DNA of 64,000 bases from NCBI GenBank assembly GCA_964019135.1, contig CAXHSH010000664.1, positions 124,001 through 188,000 on the forward strand. Reading direction: 5' to 3'. Position numbers and translations under genes: made by a program. This stretch comes from Arenicola marina (lineage: Eukaryota; Annelida; Polychaeta; Arenicolidae). A model generated the notes under the pieces. That model did no database searches. It was not told the origin of the DNA and saw only the letters and a list, made by a program, of their open reading frames with translations. Below are positions 1-10,139 of the stretch, piece by piece. Numbering within the stretch: position 1 is the stretch's first letter; each line of letters begins with the position of its first letter.

Positions 1-620
1 GATTCGCGACGTCGTAACGACGTCTTGTACCAGACGTCGGATTTTAGTCGGCAGATGGTTGTATTAGTGCCATGTTCAGACGTCAGATTCGCGACGACGT
101 AACGACGTCTTGTACCAGACGTCGCATTTTGGTCGGTAGGTGGTTGTATTTGCACCATGGTCTGACGTCAGATTCGCGACGTCGTAACGACGTCTTGTAC
201 CAGACGTCGGATTTTAGTCGGCAGATGGTTGTATTAGTGCCATGTTCAGACGTCAGATTCGCGACGACGTAACGACGTCTTGTACCAGACGTCGCATTTT
301 GGTCGGTAGGTGATTGTATTTGCATCATGGCCTGACGTCAGATTCGCGACGTCGTAACGACGTCTTGTACCAGACGTCGCATTTTGGTCGGTAGGTGGTT
401 GTATTAGTGCAATAATCTGACGTCAGATTCGCGACGTCGTAACGACGTCTTGTACCAGACGTCGGATTTTAGTCGGCAGATGGTTGTACTTGCACCATGG
501 TCGGACGTCAGATTCGCGACTTCGTAACGACGTCTTGTACCAGACGTCGGGTTTTAGTCGGTAGTTGGTTGTATTACTACCATGGTTCGACGTCAGATTC
601 GCGGCATCATGACGACGTTT
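1..620. repeat. 85-bp tandem repeat array rich in GACGTC
   Basis: About seven copies of an 85-bp unit run from the window edge; the landmark gattcgcgac recurs at 1, 86, 171, 256, 341, 426, 511 and 596. Each unit holds several GACGTC palindromes, including cgacgtcgtaacgacgtc, which is itself almost a perfect inverted repeat, and a tgacgtca (CRE-like) site at many unit borders. Two alternating subtypes (gcgacgtcgt and gcgacgacgt) suggest a higher-order 170-bp unit in the first half. Open frames here are artefacts of periodicity. The array probably continues to the left of the window. Confidence 0.95.
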
Positions 621-734
621 TCAGGAAGTAACAGCGTTACATAGACCTTGTATTACACGAATCATTTATTATCTTCAATATAACATGAATCTTGCTGGTA
701 GGTGGTCTTTATGGTAGTCTACTATATACTACGG

Positions 735-1030
735 CTATATACTAGGGCTATATGCTCAGCCATTGGAGGCTCCGATCGCCTGGGCCGGGTATTCAAGCCC
801 ATCATGCGACAACGTTTTCAGTCACTCGTATGACGGAACCATGAGCCCGTTTTGGCCTCCACCTGATGCTTGAATGTAGTCTACTTCTTGCGTCCCTCGC
901 CGCCGCTTCTGTCCGGGGCATACTTCAAATGCTGCGACATCGCAGTACAAATTTCGGCCTCTGTGGCCGAAACTTGACTGATCATTGTGCTGTCTGAAAC
1001 AGTTGAAAATAACCCTATATATATACAATA
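735..1030 (+). mobile_element. Possible tRNA-derived SINE (low confidence)
   Basis: From about 745 the sequence reads like a tRNA-derived head: an A-box-like stretch (gctcagccattggaggctcc) is followed about 30 bases on by gggtattcaagccc, which resembles a pol III B box. It runs into a body containing cctccacctgatgct and ends in an AT-rich tail near 1010. No target duplication was recognised. It could equally be unique sequence with chance similarity. Confidence 0.25.
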
Positions 1031-1807
1031 TGGTCTACAGTATACTGCAGAGATTCGTCAGCCATTACGCTTTATCAAATATTTCACAAAACCCCTAAAA
1101 GTACTAGTAATAGGTCAAATCTGTTTCATTCTGGTATTCCCTAAAACTTCTTATTGTCACAATGTCTTCTTTAATGTTCAACTCCTGGACTTTAAACTCT
1201 TCACTTCAAGACATGAATTCCCATACCCTTTGCCAACAAAGTAAAATACCAGTTAATTTCATTCTGGACCAATATTAGTATTTATTAACCATTATCCCAA
1301 ATTACTATATTATAATTTGGCACTTGGAACATCTCTTTTGTAAAAGAATCTCATTGATCTGAATATTTAGATAAATTCTTCGCCTGACAAATTCAAGCAT
1401 CCAACGTCATTTTGCACGAATTTACAACGTCGATCGTTTGATGCCTGATTTTTTTCAAATTTCGTGATTTGAAATTGCTTTAGATACCAAACTATGCGCC
1501 ACATATTCTATCTACAGCTACATGTTGCTTGCTTCGATATCAGTTCTTCAGTGGTAAATGCTCTTCAATGAGTATATTAAACTTTATGAAATAATTTACC
1601 AATACGCTGATCTTTAACACTGGTCAATAACGTGCAAACAAACATTTAAGTAAATACAAAGTTATATAGCAGTTGTAAAATTTAGAATAAGAATGGAACA
1701 AAAAGAAAATGGATGGCATGAACCTCACATTTTCTGAAATTTCTTGCCTTCATGTTTCTCTTGTAAAGTATATCAATACAAAGGCAAGCAAGGCATTTTC
1801 CACTTAC
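1031..1807. other. AT-rich stretch, no gene recognised
   Basis: AT-rich sequence with only short open frames. It would be the downstream intron of the minus-strand exons at 1808-2294 if that gene continues to lower coordinates; I could not identify a next exon with good splice sites. Confidence 0.5.
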
Positions 1808-2294
1808 CGCGGACAACTTTGAATAGGGCTGTCCCCATGAAGGCCCTCTTGCCATTGCAGCCTTTTAGATTGAAGGTTGCCATGACCTCGTTGGTCATAG
1901 TCCTGCGAGGAAAGGTGTTCGAAAGCCTCATAATGTTGCCTTTACAAACTTTACATGAATGTTTCCTGTGTATGGAAGATGGGAGTTACTTTGTTTAATT
2001 TATCGAAAATTGCCGACATTTAATTATAAACATAATCATTAAGAAATAAAGATGGAGTAGTGATGACTTGACTGGCAATAGAGCAAACTTAACAACTTTG
2101 CCACAGTACAGACACATAGATATCACATACGTTGTGTAGATTCTGGCAGCAACGGTTTTTAAGCTTGCGTACAACCACTTGTATCTTACAAACCCTTTAT
2201 GAAACCACGAAGCTTGAGTTAGCATTCACCTTTTCATGATCTCCTGGACCGTGTTGGAAACCTGTTTTCCTCTTATTAGTGACAGCCTCTGCAC
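1808..2294 (-). CDS. Two phase-matched exons of an unidentified gene (DUF4806-like C-terminal region)
   Basis: On the minus strand an exon at 2294-2230 (65 bases; acceptor after aaattccag, donor gtgaat) and one at 1965-1808 (158 bases; acceptor after the pyrimidine-rich cccatcttccatacacag, donor gtaagtgg) join in phase. They encode a helix-prone segment (VQRLSLIRGKQ...) and then a segment with KHSCKVCKG, MTNEVMATFNLKG and KRAFMGTALFKVV. The MTNEV..FN.KG..GK.AF..T.L pattern resembles the C-terminal part of DUF4806-type proteins, found in many invertebrate gene and transposon-associated proteins; I place it there from memory only. Neither the start nor the stop lies in a recognised exon, so the gene is partial here or is a gene fragment. 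The intron at 1966-2229 is AT-rich with no repeat seen. Confidence 0.45.
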
Positions 2295-2454
2295 CTGGAA
2301 TTTATCATTAAAGATGCGATACATTAACAAAAACAATGAAATAAACCCATCCATGCTGCAATTATGTTTTTTTTTTTACTTTTTCAAAACACATTATATA
2401 GGTATTTTACTTGTACTATTCGATCGTGAGCACACAAAACGCAACTAAAATTGG

Positions 2455-3030
2455 AAAGAGGAATCAGACAGCTCCGTCAAACAGCTGAGTGCGGCCTTAG
2501 GTAGCAAAATACGATTCTCTGATGCACAATCGAATCGAATGTCAAATCTCACTTCGTGACCCGGGAAACAGTTCAAAACGGCCTGAGTACGGTACACTGT
2601 AATTTTGTAACGCAATTAAATATACTCATATTTTAATTCTCATATCAAATGAAACTGTATGATCAGCAAAACAGCCCACTGTGGCATCAGTAAAATATAA
2701 TTCTTCAACACATACAATCAAATATCATTCGTTTCACCGAAAAAACGCGGACTGCAGCCTTGCAAGCAACACATAATTCTAAGCTTACACAATTAAATAT
2801 TACATCGTGACCCATAAAACAGTTGACTGCAACCTAGTACGGAACATAGGACACAGCTGACTACAGTCTAGTGAGCAAAATATAATTATGCAACACAATT
2901 ATATTATATGCCTCACGGTAACCCGTAATACAGGCTACCCCGGCCGGGCACAAGGAAATTCTCTTATACTTATAAAATCAAATAACACTGTGAACCGTAC
3001 AACAGCTGACTGCGGCCTAAGCACCATACA
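2455..3030. repeat. Diverged ~90-110-bp tandem repeats
   Basis: Five to six strongly diverged copies of a unit with the theme aaacagctgactgcggccta, followed by aaatataattatgcaacaca and an AT-rich spacer. Copies show near 2475, 2570, 2670, 2745, 2815, 2860 and 3000. The high divergence suggests an old satellite-like array. Confidence 0.6.
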
Positions 3031-3274
3031 ATAATGTGATATTCACAGCTTTGTTAAACGATTAAAGCCCGAGTGGATGCAGGGAAGCAGTGCTTTTCAG
3101 CTCGGTGTTTGTATCATGTCACCAGGTGACAGTGAGTGATATGTTATATCATCCTTTTCAAACGTTGATATCAAATGGAATTAACAGTCAATAATTATTG
3201 AGACCAAAGTGGTAGCTTGTCAGCGTACAAATTTGAACTAAGCAGCCAGTAAAAGGAGCAACCCATATGCAATG

Positions 3275-4160
3275 TTACTATGGTATGACCATGGTATATA
3301 CACCATGGAAAATGTACCATGGGGTTTTTGACACATTTACCATGGTATATGGTTAATATGAATCACAAAGATACCATGGTACATTTACCATGGATAGACC
3401 ATGATACATTTACCACGGATAGACCATGATACATTTACCACGGAACATGTACCATGGATATACCATGGTACATTTACCATGTTTATACTATGGTACATTT
3501 ACCATAGTATATGGTAATGTATACAATGAAGATACCATGATGCATTTACCATAGTAATACCATAATGTAATACCATAATGTATTTAACATTGAAATACCA
3601 TGGTAGAATTATCATAGTAAATGCATCATGGTAAATTACTATAGTGTATTCTAGGTAAACATACCACGGTAAATTTACCATGGTATATTTACTATATGCC
3701 TACTGTAAATTTACCGTGGCCATGGTAAATTTACTATAGTAGGCATTTACCATGCCCATGGTAAATTTACCATAGTAGGAGTGGTAATAACTTACCATGG
3801 TACATTTACTATGCCTTCTATGTTAAATTTACCATGGGCATGGTAAATTTACTATAGTAGGCATAATAAATGTATCACGGTAAATTAATATGGTATTCAA
3901 GGTAAACATACCATGCTAAATGTACAATGGTGATACATTGATAAACATAGGTATATATGGGTGGTCCATTTGCCATACATAAAAATACAACGACATAGTT
4001 GTTCATGGAACCGATACATTATAACAATTGTTCGATCACAGCTACCAAATGTATCCGGTATAGCATGGTAATTTACCATGGTATACCAAGTACCAGGGTA
4101 TGCTAATTTACCATGGTACTTTATTACATGGATACCATGGTACACTATGGTACTAATCAC
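3275..4160. repeat. CCATGG-palindrome minisatellite
   Basis: A degenerate array of taccatggta, atttacc and ggtaaattt motifs, with a roughly 20-25-bp rhythm and both orientations mixed, so that much of the stretch can fold back on itself. The motif ccatgg or a one-base variant recurs dozens of times. It ends near 4160 and is followed by an (AT)n tract at 4170-4215. Open frames here, including the one at 3897-4259, are low-complexity and not genes. Confidence 0.85.
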
Positions 4161-4215
4161 CATTACATATAGCAATATATATATAATGCTATGAATATAT
4201 ATATATATAATACCA

Positions 4216-4599
4216 GTCTGTAAAATACAAAAATAAAGAGATTCACAATCCCCTTTCATATATATGTATTACTATAAAAAAGTCCAGTATGTCAACATGT
4301 GATGTATGCGCATTATATACAGATAACTAACTCAAGGTTACATGACACAAATTCCAAAATATTTATATAATATACATATTCTAGTCATATAGATATATTA
4401 GAGAAACATGATACCATTATGTGAAAAAATGTTCATTGCTTCTATGTATACTGACATAAAATTAAACAAATACTATTAATATACACTATATAGCAGCATC
4501 ATAGTTACATATCTTCAAATTTATATTTCAGATTAAATTTCAAAACAATGCATACATTTCAATTTGTAAAACAAGTAAATCCTTCAGTTTTTCTTCTTA
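4216..4599. other. AT-rich sequence, nothing recognised
   Basis: AT-rich non-coding sequence with (AT)n tracts; no splice-bounded open frame or repeat was seen. Confidence 0.5.
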
Positions 4600-4696
4600 T
4601 TATCTAGCCTTTACAACATTGCTGATCCTCTCTCGCATTGCATTAACATGCAAATTTCTTTTACATCTTTGCCAGGGAATCCTCTCCGGACTTGAT
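4600..4696 (-). CDS. Candidate terminal exon of an unidentified gene
   Basis: On the minus strand an acceptor (atcctttgttacag) is followed by 31 in-frame codons, including IPWQRCKRN and NAMRERISNVV, ending in a stop at 4602-4600. The composition (basic, helix-prone) is more gene-like than its AT-rich surroundings. I found no matching upstream exon, and it lies upstream, on the same strand, of the exons at 1808-2294, so it would belong to another gene or copy. It may be chance. Confidence 0.2.
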
Positions 4697-5384
4697 CTGT
4701 AACAAAGGATACACTTATCGTCTTAGTAAATTACCCTTCACCAATGCTGTTTAACATTGTAAGACATGGGTACTAATATGTTGGAAGGCTATCTTATGAA
4801 ACTTTGTACCACATTTATTATTACATTATGCAGGAAGCAAATTAAATACCAAAGAGAATGTTGTAGACAGTATAGCCTGAAAACAAGCCTATACCGTGGT
4901 ACAGTTTCCACATGAAATATAAAAACAATTCACTGATTTTTCCCTAAGCCATTAAAAGTTTCCCTGAGAAACAGAAACACCACTAAATATTTGGGGGGAG
5001 GCATGCAACAGGGCTGTACCCTAAGATAGGGTTGAGGCACTCGCAGACACATGTACAAAGCCAAAGGAACCAATAAAGTATGTTAACAAGGTGTTAACAA
5101 GAGGAATGCACAGGACATACATGTCACAATCTTTGTACGAAGGTTTATACACATAAGAACAGACAAAGGGTTTCATGAAACTGGCTTCAGGCTAGTGCGG
5201 TAGTGGCAGTACCATAGCCTATGGCATAGGGAGGCACGTACAGGAACCACACAAACTCCAGAGAGAGGGTGGGGAAAAGGGGGGGATGGTGGGCAGGTTG
5301 ACCCCTACTCCCCCTGGCGTTTGGGGTTACTTTAGTGTAGATGGTACCCGCTGTGCCAGTGGCTGCACAGGCGCCGTAAATCAA
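4697..5384. other. Unannotated sequence
   Basis: Mixed AT-rich sequence turning GC-rich near 5170-5380. The small minus-strand open frame at 5187-5384 has low-complexity Ala/Gly/Thr composition and no recognised domain. Confidence 0.5.
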
Positions 5385-6052
5385 GGCTGAAGGTAAATCA
5401 CCGATGTACTTCCGATCTGCCGATCCCCTTCCAATCTAAACTTTACGTTAGGGTGATGTTAAAAAGAGTGGTTTATATAGATAGTGTATGTTAATTGCTA
5501 TTCTGGGCTCGCGCTAGGATATTTTTTTCATTAGCCAATTTGGCTAATTCCGTGGAAAAACATTAGCCAAAATTAGCCAAATATATTGGTTATAAATTGG
5601 TTATGTGTTTGTAGTTGAAATTTTATATTCGCCATGTTGGAGAGTGTCAAGGAAGTTCTTATCGCCAAATCCTGAATTTTCTCGCCAAATGGCTATTGGC
5701 GAATGCTAATACGAGCCCAGCTATTATACTCTATTTTCAAGATGATATGGTGTATGCATTTAATAAATATTATAACCATTTTTATTCAAAGAGGTCACGC
5801 GCAGCAAGATTTGAGCAGTGTCATGGCGGCTGCATCGGCACAAAAACATCTGGCTGGTTGTAAAATCGCTCTAATATTCAATAATTCATTTTGGATACAC
5901 AATATCATCCTGAAAACGGAGTCTGATGGCAATCAACATGCACTCTATCCATATAAAGCACTCTTTTTAACATTGCCCCACTGTAAACTGTAGATCGGAA
6001 GAAGATCGGAAGGATCGGGAGTACATCGGGCATTTACCCTCACCCGTGAATC
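5385..6052. mobile_element. 0.67-kb hairpin (foldback/MITE-like) element with nested inverted repeats
   Basis: The left arm (about 5388-5490, with ccgatgtacttccgatc and gatgttaaaaagagtg) is matched by an inverted arm at about 5943-6050 (cactctttttaacattg and gggagtacatcgg). Inside lie further inverted pairs: ctgggctcg near 5503 with cgagcccag near 5711, and gatgatatggtgtat near 5739 with atacacaatatcatc near 5895. Short palindromes built on attagccaa sit at 5533-5580. No protein is encoded. The structure fits a non-autonomous DNA transposon of foldback type; no target duplication was identified. Confidence 0.6.
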
Positions 6053-6619
6053 AACTGACAGAGGGACAGGCCGGGGGGGGTGGGGGGGCGGAGCGAGTGG
6101 TGTAACAACACTAGCAACAAGTTTCAATTTATAAAGGCTTATGTTCACCTCATGTTATGGTGTCACGCTCGAACCTTGGTGTCTTCAGGTTCCATACAGT
6201 ATAGTATTTATAAATACTTACCTTTCATTTATATACATAAGCAAATATTCGTGAATATAAGCTAATCGTATTCATATGCCGTAGGACTCCTCTCGCCTTT
6301 CCGCAACATTTTTCAAACTTCGCGCATGCGCCTTGCGATCTCCGCTGCACTTCTCCGCTAGGTGGCAGCTGCCACCTGGTGGCGCACTACTCACTTTGTC
6401 TATGTAGTTGGTGTTTTTGGGCGGGGTAAAGCCAGCCCTACTTCACCGCCAAAATACGCTCGTAAGGGGCATTTCACCTTGAAAATCGGCTCGAACGTTA
6501 GAACGCGAAAATATGCACTCGGAAGAGAAATTTACCTTGGACCCGCTCGCTTCATTATTTTCCCCGGCAAACCCCGCCTATTAAAGCACATTTTCAGAAG
6601 CCCGCGACCGAGTTTGGTG
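6053..6619. other. CpG-rich spacer with palindromic and NRF1-like sites
   Basis: No gene recognised. The stretch contains cgcgcatgcgcc near 6322 (NRF1-like) and a perfect 18-bp palindrome, aggtggcagctgccacct, at about 6360-6377 that runs into ccacctggtggcgc, which loosely resembles a CTCF core. From 6390 to 6619 the sequence is unlike its AT-rich neighbours and leads straight into the 100-bp array. Confidence 0.4.
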
Positions 6620-7434
6620 GTGCATAAATGGCGTTTTGACGTCGTAGTTTCGACATTGTTCTGACGTCGTATTTCAGTCGTGCTTTGTCGTGACCAAAGT
6701 CCGACGTCGTCATGACGTTGGTTACCGCTGTCGTTTTGACGTCGTAGTCTCGACTTTGTTTTGACGTCGTATTTCTGTCGTGATATGTCGTGACCTAGGT
6801 CCGACGTCGTCATGACGTCGGTTACCGCTGTCGTTTTGACGTCGTAGTCTCGACTTTGTTTTGACGTCGTCTTTCTGTCGTGATATGTCGTGACCAAAGC
6901 CCGACGTCGTGATGACGTCGGTTACCGCTGTCGCTTTGACGTCGTAGTCTCGACTTTGTTTTGACGTCGTCTTTCTGTCGTGATATGTCGTGACCAAAGT
7001 CCGACGTCGTCATGACGTCGGTTACCGCTGTCGTTTTGACGTCGTAGTCTCGAATTTGTTTTGACGTCGTCTTTCTGTCGTGAGATGTCGTGACCAAAGT
7101 CCGACGTCGTCATGACGTCGATTACCGCTGTCGTGTTGACGTCGTAGTTTCGACTGTGTTTTGACGCCGTATTTCAGTCGTGCTATGTCGTGACCAAGGT
7201 CCGACGTCGTCATGACGTCGGTTACCGCTGTCGTGTTGACGTCGTAAATTCGACGTCGTGTCTAAGTCAGCTTTCTGTCATGACCAAATTCCGACGCCGC
7301 ACTGACGTCGATTTCCCGTGTCCATGTTGACGTCGTGGTTGCGACGTCGCGTTGACGTGGGATTTCAGTTGTCGACGTTGTGACTCAAGGCCGACGTCAT
7401 AGCGACGTCATACCGACGTCGTGTGCCCGCTGGG
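6620..7434. repeat. 100-bp tandem repeat array rich in GACGTC
   Basis: About six copies with an exact 100-bp period (the landmark gttaccgctgtcg recurs at 100-base steps from about 6720 to 7220), each with four to five gacgtc palindromes. Copies between 6720 and 7120 are nearly identical; the right end decays into shorter gacgtc spacings to 7425 and closes with gtgtgcccgctgggac. Overlapping minus-strand open frames (for example 6532-6897) are translations of the repeat, not genes. Confidence 0.95.
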
Positions 7435-8660
7435 ACATCGCTAGAACCGAGTGTTTTGGGTAGTGTAATACTACAATCGGGCGTGTTTGCGCACTATGTC
7501 GTTAGAAGCGAGTGTTTTGGTTAATATAATGATCAAATCATGTGTGCTTGTTTGTATATCGTTAAAACCGAGTGTGTTGTACGGTATGTCGCTATTACCG
7601 AGGTGTTTGTATAGTGTTACGCGTCGTGCCTGGGATCCGGTCAGGTCACCCCTCGCAGTGTGGGACCCAATGGACTCGCCCAGGGTCAAGGTCGCCGGCA
7701 AACGAGCACCGAAGTGACTCAACGACTTGTAGCTATAAATGTTCTGGCGATTTATTTAAGTCCGGTGAAACTTAGGAACAACTGTGGTGAGCCACAACAT
7801 AATAATCAAATAGTGATATAACGTGACAGTCTTTCGCGTTACCCACATTCAATCACATTTCTCTTTCTCCGTCACCCGCCGTTCTGTTTACCCAGCTCCC
7901 CTCCACCGATTTACCCACCGCACACTCCCCACTGAGGTCTAGTTTTCCCCTTATACTATCAGATGGTCCATCGTAACAATAGCATGTCCCTAAAGCCAAG
8001 TGTTTTAAGTAGTATATCGCTCGTACCGAGTGTTTGGCAAGTTTAATACTGGAATCTGGTGTGTTTCCCAAGTATATCTCTAAATCCGAGTATTTTTTAC
8101 AGTATGTCGCTGTAACCGAGTGTTTTGTGTAGTATGTCGCTGTAACCGAGTGTTTTGTGTAGTATGTCACAAAACACTGAGGGTTTTGAGTAGTGTATCG
8201 TTAGAATCGAGTGCTTTTGGTTAATAAAATGATCGAATCATTTTTGTTTGTGTTGTATTACGCTGAAATAGGTTGTTTTGTATATCATGTCGCTATGAGC
8301 CAGTATTTTTGTAGTATGTTCTTATACAAAACAAACAAGCATGATTTGATCCTTATATTAACCAAAACACTCGGTTCTACCAACATATTACGTAAACAGA
8401 CCCGATTCTAGTATTACACTGCCAAACACACTCGGTTCTAACGATATACTACCCAAAACACTCGGTTTTAGCGATATAACAAGATCGAATCATGTTTGTT
8501 TGTGTTGTATATCACTAAAGCCGAGTTGTTTGTACAATATTTTGCCATAACCAAGTGTTCGATAATTTTATTAACCAACACACTCGGATATAATGATACA
8601 CTAATCAAAATACTCGGTCTCAGCGATATGCAACACTAACAAACATGATTTGATCATTAT
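7435..8660. repeat. Degenerate ~35-45-bp repeat family, interrupted by unrelated sequence
   Basis: Copies of a theme like tatgtcgctaaaaccgag followed by tgttttgg and a short spacer fill 7435-7610 and 7980-8660. Between 8190 and 8405 the family occurs in opposite orientations (ttggttaataaaatgatcga against gatttgatccttatattaac), giving a hairpin. The stretch 7611-7979 has a different composition (gggatccggtcaggtcaccc, later a pyrimidine-rich run) and looks like an insertion, but no terminal repeats were seen. No genes are recognised. Confidence 0.7.
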
Positions 8661-9531
8661 AGTAGTAGGGAGAGTGAGTCCAGAGACATCAAGCACACAC
8701 CCCCCGCCCCCCCCCCCACCCCCCCTGTGGTCGTGCTATAGCGCGACCGAAAATTTTGAAATATCGATTTGAAAATGCCGGTCACGAGTTAATGAGGTCA
8801 TGGGGTATAATTAGCATAAATTACGATGTAAATAGCTAATTAAGCTGTCAACAAGGTTATTCATAATTGCTTGAGGTCTTTGTTTCCGCGTTATAGTACG
8901 GGGTATAAATAGTATAAATTAGTATGTAAATAGGTATATTCAACAAGGTTATTAATCATTGTTTGTCTATGTTCTCGTGCTATAGTACGAGTAAATGAAG
9001 AAGACATGGCTGGCGGAAGAGGCAATGAAGGTGTTAACTATGTCATTAATCATTGTTTGAAGTCGGCGATCAAGTACTATTATGAATAGGTAATAGATGA
9101 ACAAGTCATTTTGCTTTGCTGAAACAGTAAATAATTTAATCGCTATAGATATCGCCATGTAAACTGTACATTCTCGCGTTACAACAGGATTAATCGTCAA
9201 TGACACGTGTATATAATGTTTGCGTTGAACAGGCCATGTGAGATCCTATAAGCTGTGTAATATGTTTGTTTGTTTGTAAAAACCTAAGGATATATATCGA
9301 GTAAACCATATTAACGCAAATACAATCGTCCATTTTGCAAAGTTTTTATTCCTATATCACTACAATACATGATTACCATTACCCGCTACAACATCTATCG
9401 TGGTCAAAAACTGAGTATCACAAAAGCATACACCTTGATATCATATTATTATACATGACAATTTAGACCATGGGTAAAAGGGTCTTGCACGCGGTTTGCA
9501 TAAAATGCGGGGACTGCCGGCGAGTGATACG
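8661..9531 (+). repeat. Polinton left terminal inverted repeat
   Basis: This 871-bp arm matches the right arm in inverted orientation from the agtagtaggg tip through a C-rich tract to cgagtgatacg. It includes TATA-like ggggtataaatag and AT-rich sequence with repeated taatttag-like motifs. An open frame at 8967-9206 recurs in each arm copy but is AT-rich and has no recognised domain. Confidence 0.92.
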
Positions 9532-9576
9532 TCATCCATAAATACATCAAATGTAACTTAGTGGATACATAAACAT

Positions 9577-10139
9577 TTAGGATAGTTGTATCTTATCCAA
9601 ACCTTTCGGGCAACATTCAACACAGTCGAAGTACCCCTCCTGATTTTCGTGAGATGACATACAATCAACCAACTCGGTGAGTTCCGGAACACACTTATCA
9701 TGGATCGTGTTGAGATGGAACTTAAGTAAATTCCACTGCTTTAAATCGAGAGTAACTCCTTTTCGGGTCGGCACGGGCGTATCTGTTGCAATTCTCGATC
9801 TATGGTGTTTGTCAATGTCTGCAACATCTTCCAGCGGGTTGCGATGAGATTGACACCCACTTTTGTAGGGTAATCACGCCCGTTGTCTTGACATACCCAC
9901 TTTCTAATATCAAAGCGTAAAACGTCTTTGAAATACTGAACAGTTAAATAGACATCCTCTCCGATGCACACTTGACAGCGTATATCGTATATCGAGTTTG
10001 CTCGGAAGTACACTGCGTATTCTCCCATTTTCTTGTCTTGGCCAGCGGGATGAGTGGTAGCCGATTGGAGGGAGCGAAGCTCGCTGTTGTCTTGTGGGAA
10101 GTCATGTCGTTGTGGTGAAAAGATGGAGACCGCCCGCAC
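9577..10139 (-). CDS. PC4-like (ssDNA-binding coactivator-type) Polinton accessory genes, copy A
   Basis: Two adjoining minus-strand open frames (10139-9741 and 9774-9577). The first shows IGEDVYLTVQYFKD, FDIRKWV and GVNLIATRWKMLQTL. The second shows PTRKGVTLDLKQWNLLKFH. Both patterns follow the C-terminal domain of transcription coactivator PC4/Sub1, in which a beta sheet and a closing helix (KKGISL..EQW..L) bind single-stranded DNA. A role in element replication or transcription is inferred. The core Polinton gene list as I know it does not include PC4, so this is an accessory module. It lies just inside the left terminal repeat and is transcribed toward the tip. Confidence 0.6.

Noticed and set aside
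6355-6380. CTCF site at the palindrome ccacctggtggc
   Set aside because: Match is only partial and a single palindrome is not enough to claim an insulator.
6532-7213. Overlapping minus-strand open frames with repeated DDVKTKSRLRRQ-like protein
   Set aside because: They are translations of the 100-bp tandem repeat; 100 is not a multiple of three and frames shift from unit to unit.
8967-9206. 79-codon frame repeated at 10740-10979 in the Polinton arms
   Set aside because: AT-rich, no domain, conserved only because the arm itself is duplicated.
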